64,000 bases of DNA from Thalassotalea atypica (lineage in GTDB: Bacteria; Pseudomonadota; Gammaproteobacteria; Enterobacterales; Alteromonadaceae), in assembly GCF_030295975.1 (NCBI RefSeq), contig NZ_AP027364.1:248001-312000 (forward strand), given 5' to 3'. The translations under genes and the position numbers were made by a program. This document shows positions 61,008 through 64,000 of this stretch, piece by piece. Position 1 is the stretch's first letter. Every line of letters begins with the position of its first letter. The notes beneath the pieces were generated by a model. That model worked only from the letters and a program-made list of their open reading frames with translations. It searched no databases and had not been told where the DNA came from.

Positions 61008-62243
61008 ATGAACATTAATTCTTCTCAATGGCAAATCGTTCTTATTAATGTACATTTGGCGACTATGACCGATGCTGCAAACAGTTACGGAGAAGTCAAT
61101 AATGGCGCCATTGCCATAAGTAACGGAAAAATTGCTTGGCTGGGCGCACAATCTGAATTGGCGGACATTGATTTAACCTTATTGGAGGTTATTGATGGTG
61201 AAGGGCAATGGCTGACTCCTGGATTAATCGATTGTCATACGCACCTTGTCTATGGTGGTAGTCGAGCCAATGAGTTTGAGATGCGTCTGCAGGGCAAAGG
61301 ATATGAAGAAATTGCCAAAGCTGGCGGTGGTATTGTCTCAACTGTTACTGCAACGCGCGCCGCAACCCATGAACAGTTAATCGAAAGCGCTCTTCCTAGG
61401 TTGCAAGCGTTGCATCAACAAGGGGTGACAACCGTAGAAATTAAATCTGGTTATGGCTTGGATACAGAAACTGAAATCAAAATGCTTGAAGTTGCCACGA
61501 ACCTTGAAGAGCATTTGCCGGTAACGATAAAAAGAACTTTTCTGGGGGCACATGCTCTGCCAACTGAATTTGCAGGCAAAGCAGATGAATACATCTCGAA
61601 AGTCTGCAATGAAATGCTACCGGCAGTGGTGGAGAAAGGCCTTGCTGACGCCGTTGACGTCTTTTGTGAAGGTATTGGTTTCAATATTGAGCAAACAGAA
61701 GAGGTTTTTTATGCCGCTAGTCAGCACTCTTTACCGGTAAAAGTTCATGCTGAGCAATTATCGAACCTCGGTGGCAGTGCATTAGCGGCTAAATATCAGG
61801 CGTTATCGTCTGATCATATCGAATTCTTAGATGAAAATGGAATTGAAAAAATGAAGCAAGCAGACATGACTGCTGTTTTATTGCCTGGGGCGTTTTACTT
61901 CCTTCGTGAAACCCAATTGCCACCCATAGAGCTATTGCGAAAGCATCAAGTGCCGATGGCAATTGCGACTGATGCTAATCCCGGTACTTCGCCAATTCAT
62001 TCAATTCAATTAATGCTCAATATGGGCTGTACGCTATTTAAATTGACACCTGTTGAAGCGCTTGCCGGTGTCACATGTTTTGGTGCTAAAGCTTTAGGGC
62101 TAGAGAAAAACAAAGGACAATTGGCAGTTGGTTTTGATGCAGATATCGCAATGTGGAATATCAACCAACCTGCCGAGTTATGTTATCAGTTTGGAGTCAA
62201 TCCATTGGTTAAGTTAATAAAATCGGGAAGAGTAGTGTTATAG
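61008..62243 (+). CDS. hutI: Imidazolonepropionase
   Basis: HutI opens the imidazolone ring, giving formiminoglutamate, the third step of histidine breakdown. It has 411 residues of the amidohydrolase fold: metal motif [12 protein letters not shown], then [27 protein letters not shown] and [14 protein letters not shown] lies 6 bases before the ATG. It is divergent from hutC. No hutG or hutF follows within the window, so the last step must be coded elsewhere. Confidence 0.96.
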   Translation: MNINSSQWQIVLINVHLATMTDAANSYGEVNNGAIAISNGKIAWLGAQSELADIDLTLLEVIDGEGQWLTPGLIDCHTHLVYGGSRANEFEMRLQGKGYEEIAKAGGGIVSTVTATRAATHEQLIESALPRLQALHQQGVTTVEIKSGYGLDTETEIKMLEVATNLEEHLPVTIKRTFLGAHALPTEFAGKADEYISKVCNEMLPAVVEKGLADAVDVFCEGIGFNIEQTEEVFYAASQHSLPVKVHAEQLSNLGGSALAAKYQALSSDHIEFLDENGIEKMKQADMTAVLLPGAFYFLRETQLPPIELLRKHQVPMAIATDANPGTSPIHSIQLMLNMGCTLFKLTPVEALAGVTCFGAKALGLEKNKGQLAVGFDADIAMWNINQPAELCYQFGVNPLVKLIKSGRVVL

Positions 62244-62368
62244 TGAAAAATTGCTCATTTGTTGATCAAGATAAAATATCATCGGAGTTGTTTTAGAATT
62301 ACTGTACAAATCGAGCTCAATTTATTAATCTAAATCAATAACTAATGCCAAGGTATTGCAGGCTGTAT

Positions 62369-64000
62369 ATGGATTGTAACTGCGTTAAGCACTTGCCAAG
62401 CACTCGGTCATTAATCGTAAGTTTTTATTTATTAATGGCCTCATTTCCCGCTTTCTCTGCACCGCGGTTGTTTTCTTTTATTGAATTCAATATCGCGTTT
62501 GTTTTAGGCCTATCTTTGCCGGTCATACTGTTGTCGATTTTGATTCGTAAATCTGTACCTAATCAGTGGTATTACTTTTCGGGTATCATGTGTGGTGTGT
62601 TGGGTTTTTTATACTCATTGATCTACTTTGAGCAGATTCAAATACCGGCATTACTTTCATTCGCTATTCTGACATTGGCATTGATTTACATCTGGCAAAT
62701 CTCATCCGCAACTAGAGAAGATGAAGTGCAAAAATCGGGTGTAACTGACTATTTTGCCATGTCTGTTAAAGTGCTATCAGGTGTCGTAATCATCTACCTT
62801 TTCTCTGTCTGGTTTATCCCGCAGTTGGATGCTTACATTGGTTGGCTTGTAGCTAGCAGTCTCGTGCTGCTTTGCGGCGCCTCTTTTATTGTAATTCAGT
62901 CCAGAATGAAGCACACAGAAGTGTTTCGTCATGTTGGCCAATGGCTGGTTGCAGGTTTCTTTGTTTGTACTGTATTTTTTTGGTTAAATGCCCAAGTTGA
63001 TGTTTTATGGTTGATCTTGTCTTTAGTTTCATTGTTTATAGCGACAATGGTTAATGGCAACTGGTATTTGATTAAGCGGATTTTTGATCAGATCAATCAA
63101 TCTCAAATTGAAGAAAGTAAACAGCTAAATGCGCAAGAAATGTTTTCGTTTATGCATGATCCCGCCACTAACTTGCCTTCATATCAACAGGCTCTTATTA
63201 GGTTAGAAAATCTGTTTAAGCAGGAGAACACTGCACGTTACGCTGTAGTAGTGATAAAGCCGATCAATTTTGAGCATGTTAATGAAGTGTTAGGACATCA
63301 GAACTCAGACATTCTACTCTTGCAATTAGCCTACTGCTTGCAAAAACAAGTTGCCAATAATGACAACTTAATCAATTTTGATTATTCGAACCAGACTTCG
63401 CGATTAGCCAGATTACAGAGTTTACATTTTCTTGCCGTCATTGATGTAACTCATAGTCATTACCCTGAAAAAATACTGGTAGAAGATTTGTGCCGTCAGT
63501 TGGCTGAGGCTGTTCCAGAGGCAATGAGTTTTAAGAGTTTTTCTCTTAATTTTGAGCTCGCTTGTGGTATTGCCTTTGTCGGTGAACATGGAAAATCTGT
63601 ATCAGAAGTCATCGCTCATGCAGGCGATGCAGTCATAGTTGCTGAACGAGAGCGTAGCTTATTCCAGTATTATAATGCGCAAGATTCATTGTACACCGAA
63701 CAGCAATTGCTAAAAATGGAACGATTGAAACAAGACATTGAGAACGATAGCCTATTATGGCTTGCTCAACCCATCATCGAAAACAGCAGTAAGAAAATTA
63801 CCGGGTTCTCACTAAAGGTTAAATGGCGACACTTAGGCGATGATTATATTGAACTTAGAGAGTTCCTTGAGTTGGCTGAAAACAGCGGCGAGTTATACCA
63901 GCTCAGTAAACAAATGATACAAAATGCATTTAAACTGCTTTGTGAAATGAAAAAAAATAATATATATCAACCGGTTTCAATCAGTTTATCGAGTACAGAT
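62369..64000 (+). CDS. Membrane protein with degenerate GGDEF and EAL domains (3' end outside window)
   Basis: The frame runs from ATG at 62369 (CAGG 7 bases upstream) to the window edge, 544 codons with no stop. Residues about 12-235 hold several hydrophobic helices (seven or eight expected). A GGDEF-like domain follows (EMFSFMHDPATNLPSYQQAL, then FEHVNEVLGHQNSDILLLQLA), but the GGDEF loop is replaced by LARLQSLHFLAVID near residue 350. The next domain starts as an EAL domain (LLWLAQPIIENSS), yet the EAL signature near residue 480 reads FSLKVKW. Both sites look unable to make or cut c-di-GMP, so it may bind c-di-GMP or act as a structural regulator. Base use is like its neighbours. No terminator follows hutI before it. 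Confidence 0.75.
   Translation, partial: MDCNCVKHLPSTRSLIVSFYLLMASFPAFSAPRLFSFIEFNIAFVLGLSLPVILLSILIRKSVPNQWYYFSGIMCGVLGFLYSLIYFEQIQIPALLSFAILTLALIYIWQISSATREDEVQKSGVTDYFAMSVKVLSGVVIIYLFSVWFIPQLDAYIGWLVASSLVLLCGASFIVIQSRMKHTEVFRHVGQWLVAGFFVCTVFFWLNAQVDVLWLILSLVSLFIATMVNGNWYLIKRIFDQINQSQIEESKQLNAQEMFSFMHDPATNLPSYQQALIRLENLFKQENTARYAVVVIKPINFEHVNEVLGHQNSDILLLQLAYCLQKQVANNDNLINFDYSNQTSRLARLQSLHFLAVIDVTHSHYPEKILVEDLCRQLAEAVPEAMSFKSFSLNFELACGIAFVGEHGKSVSEVIAHAGDAVIVAERERSLFQYYNAQDSLYTEQQLLKMERLKQDIENDSLLWLAQPIIENSSKKITGFSLKVKWRHLGDDYIELREFLELAENSGELYQLSKQMIQNAFKLLCEMKKNNIYQPVSISLSSTD

Overview
The window is chromosomal DNA from a marine gammaproteobacterium of the order Alteromonadales. The family Colwelliaceae (a Thalassotalea- or Colwellia-like organism) is my best guess. 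This rests on the style of the 16S gene, the low G+C coding sequence, and a gene set typical of that group: lexA, a cox operon with a cytochrome c fused to CoxB, nfuA, fabR beside a desaturase, ntrBC-glnA-typA, and hut. The placement comes from recognition, not from a database search. Nearly all of the window reads as ordinary core chromosome. I see no prophage, insertion sequence, integron or CRISPR array.

Layout. 1-5583: the end of a c-type cytochrome, then two secreted or membrane-anchored polysaccharide-lyase-like proteins on opposite strands. These are followed by a two-gene set for UDP-sugar dehydrogenase and epimerase (TviB/TviC type) that should make a uronic-acid sugar nucleotide. 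5730-8380: an S9 peptidase and the SOS repressor lexA with two LexA boxes. 8815-17955: a full cytochrome c oxidase locus (coxB with two cytochrome c domains, coxA, ctaG, coxC, a DUF2909 protein, surf1, a Sco-like membrane protein, ctaA, ctaB, sco). 17981-33449: housekeeping and accessory genes, including a polysaccharide deacetylase, MATE exporter, nfuA, M14 peptidase, comF, bioH, a SprA-related putative metalloprotease pair, sthA, desaturase/fabR, trmA and a helical-repeat secreted protein.

33642-39726: one complete rRNA operon (tandem promoters, boxA, 16S, tRNA-Ile, tRNA-Ala, 23S, 5S and a second 5S), with RNase III-type processing stems visible around 16S and 23S. 39763-47911: epmA, a MerC-like protein, then the nitrogen-control block ntrC-ntrB, a DUF4124 protein, glnA and divergent typA. 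glnA has a sigma-54 promoter and two NtrC sites in the intergenic region. 48225-56177: mostly small membrane and enzyme genes, including two tiny look-alike helical proteins, a DUF2959 lipoprotein, a BrkB-family protein, proline iminopeptidase/dtd, a GNAT-thioesterase-like fusion and a membrane-bound XRE regulator. 56394-62243: histidine utilisation, with hutC-hutH-hutU on the minus strand and divergent hutI under a HutC-type palindrome. HutU is the long, animal-like form. 62369-64000: a membrane protein with degenerate GGDEF and EAL domains, cut by the window edge.

No single undescribed system stands out. The items most worth a second look are the uronate-polymer gene set at the left edge, the degenerate c-di-GMP protein at the right edge, the twin micro-proteins at 48.2-48.6 kb, the helical-repeat protein at 32.7 kb, the SprA-like pair at 25.7-27.0 kb and the paired palindromes at 13.5 kb.
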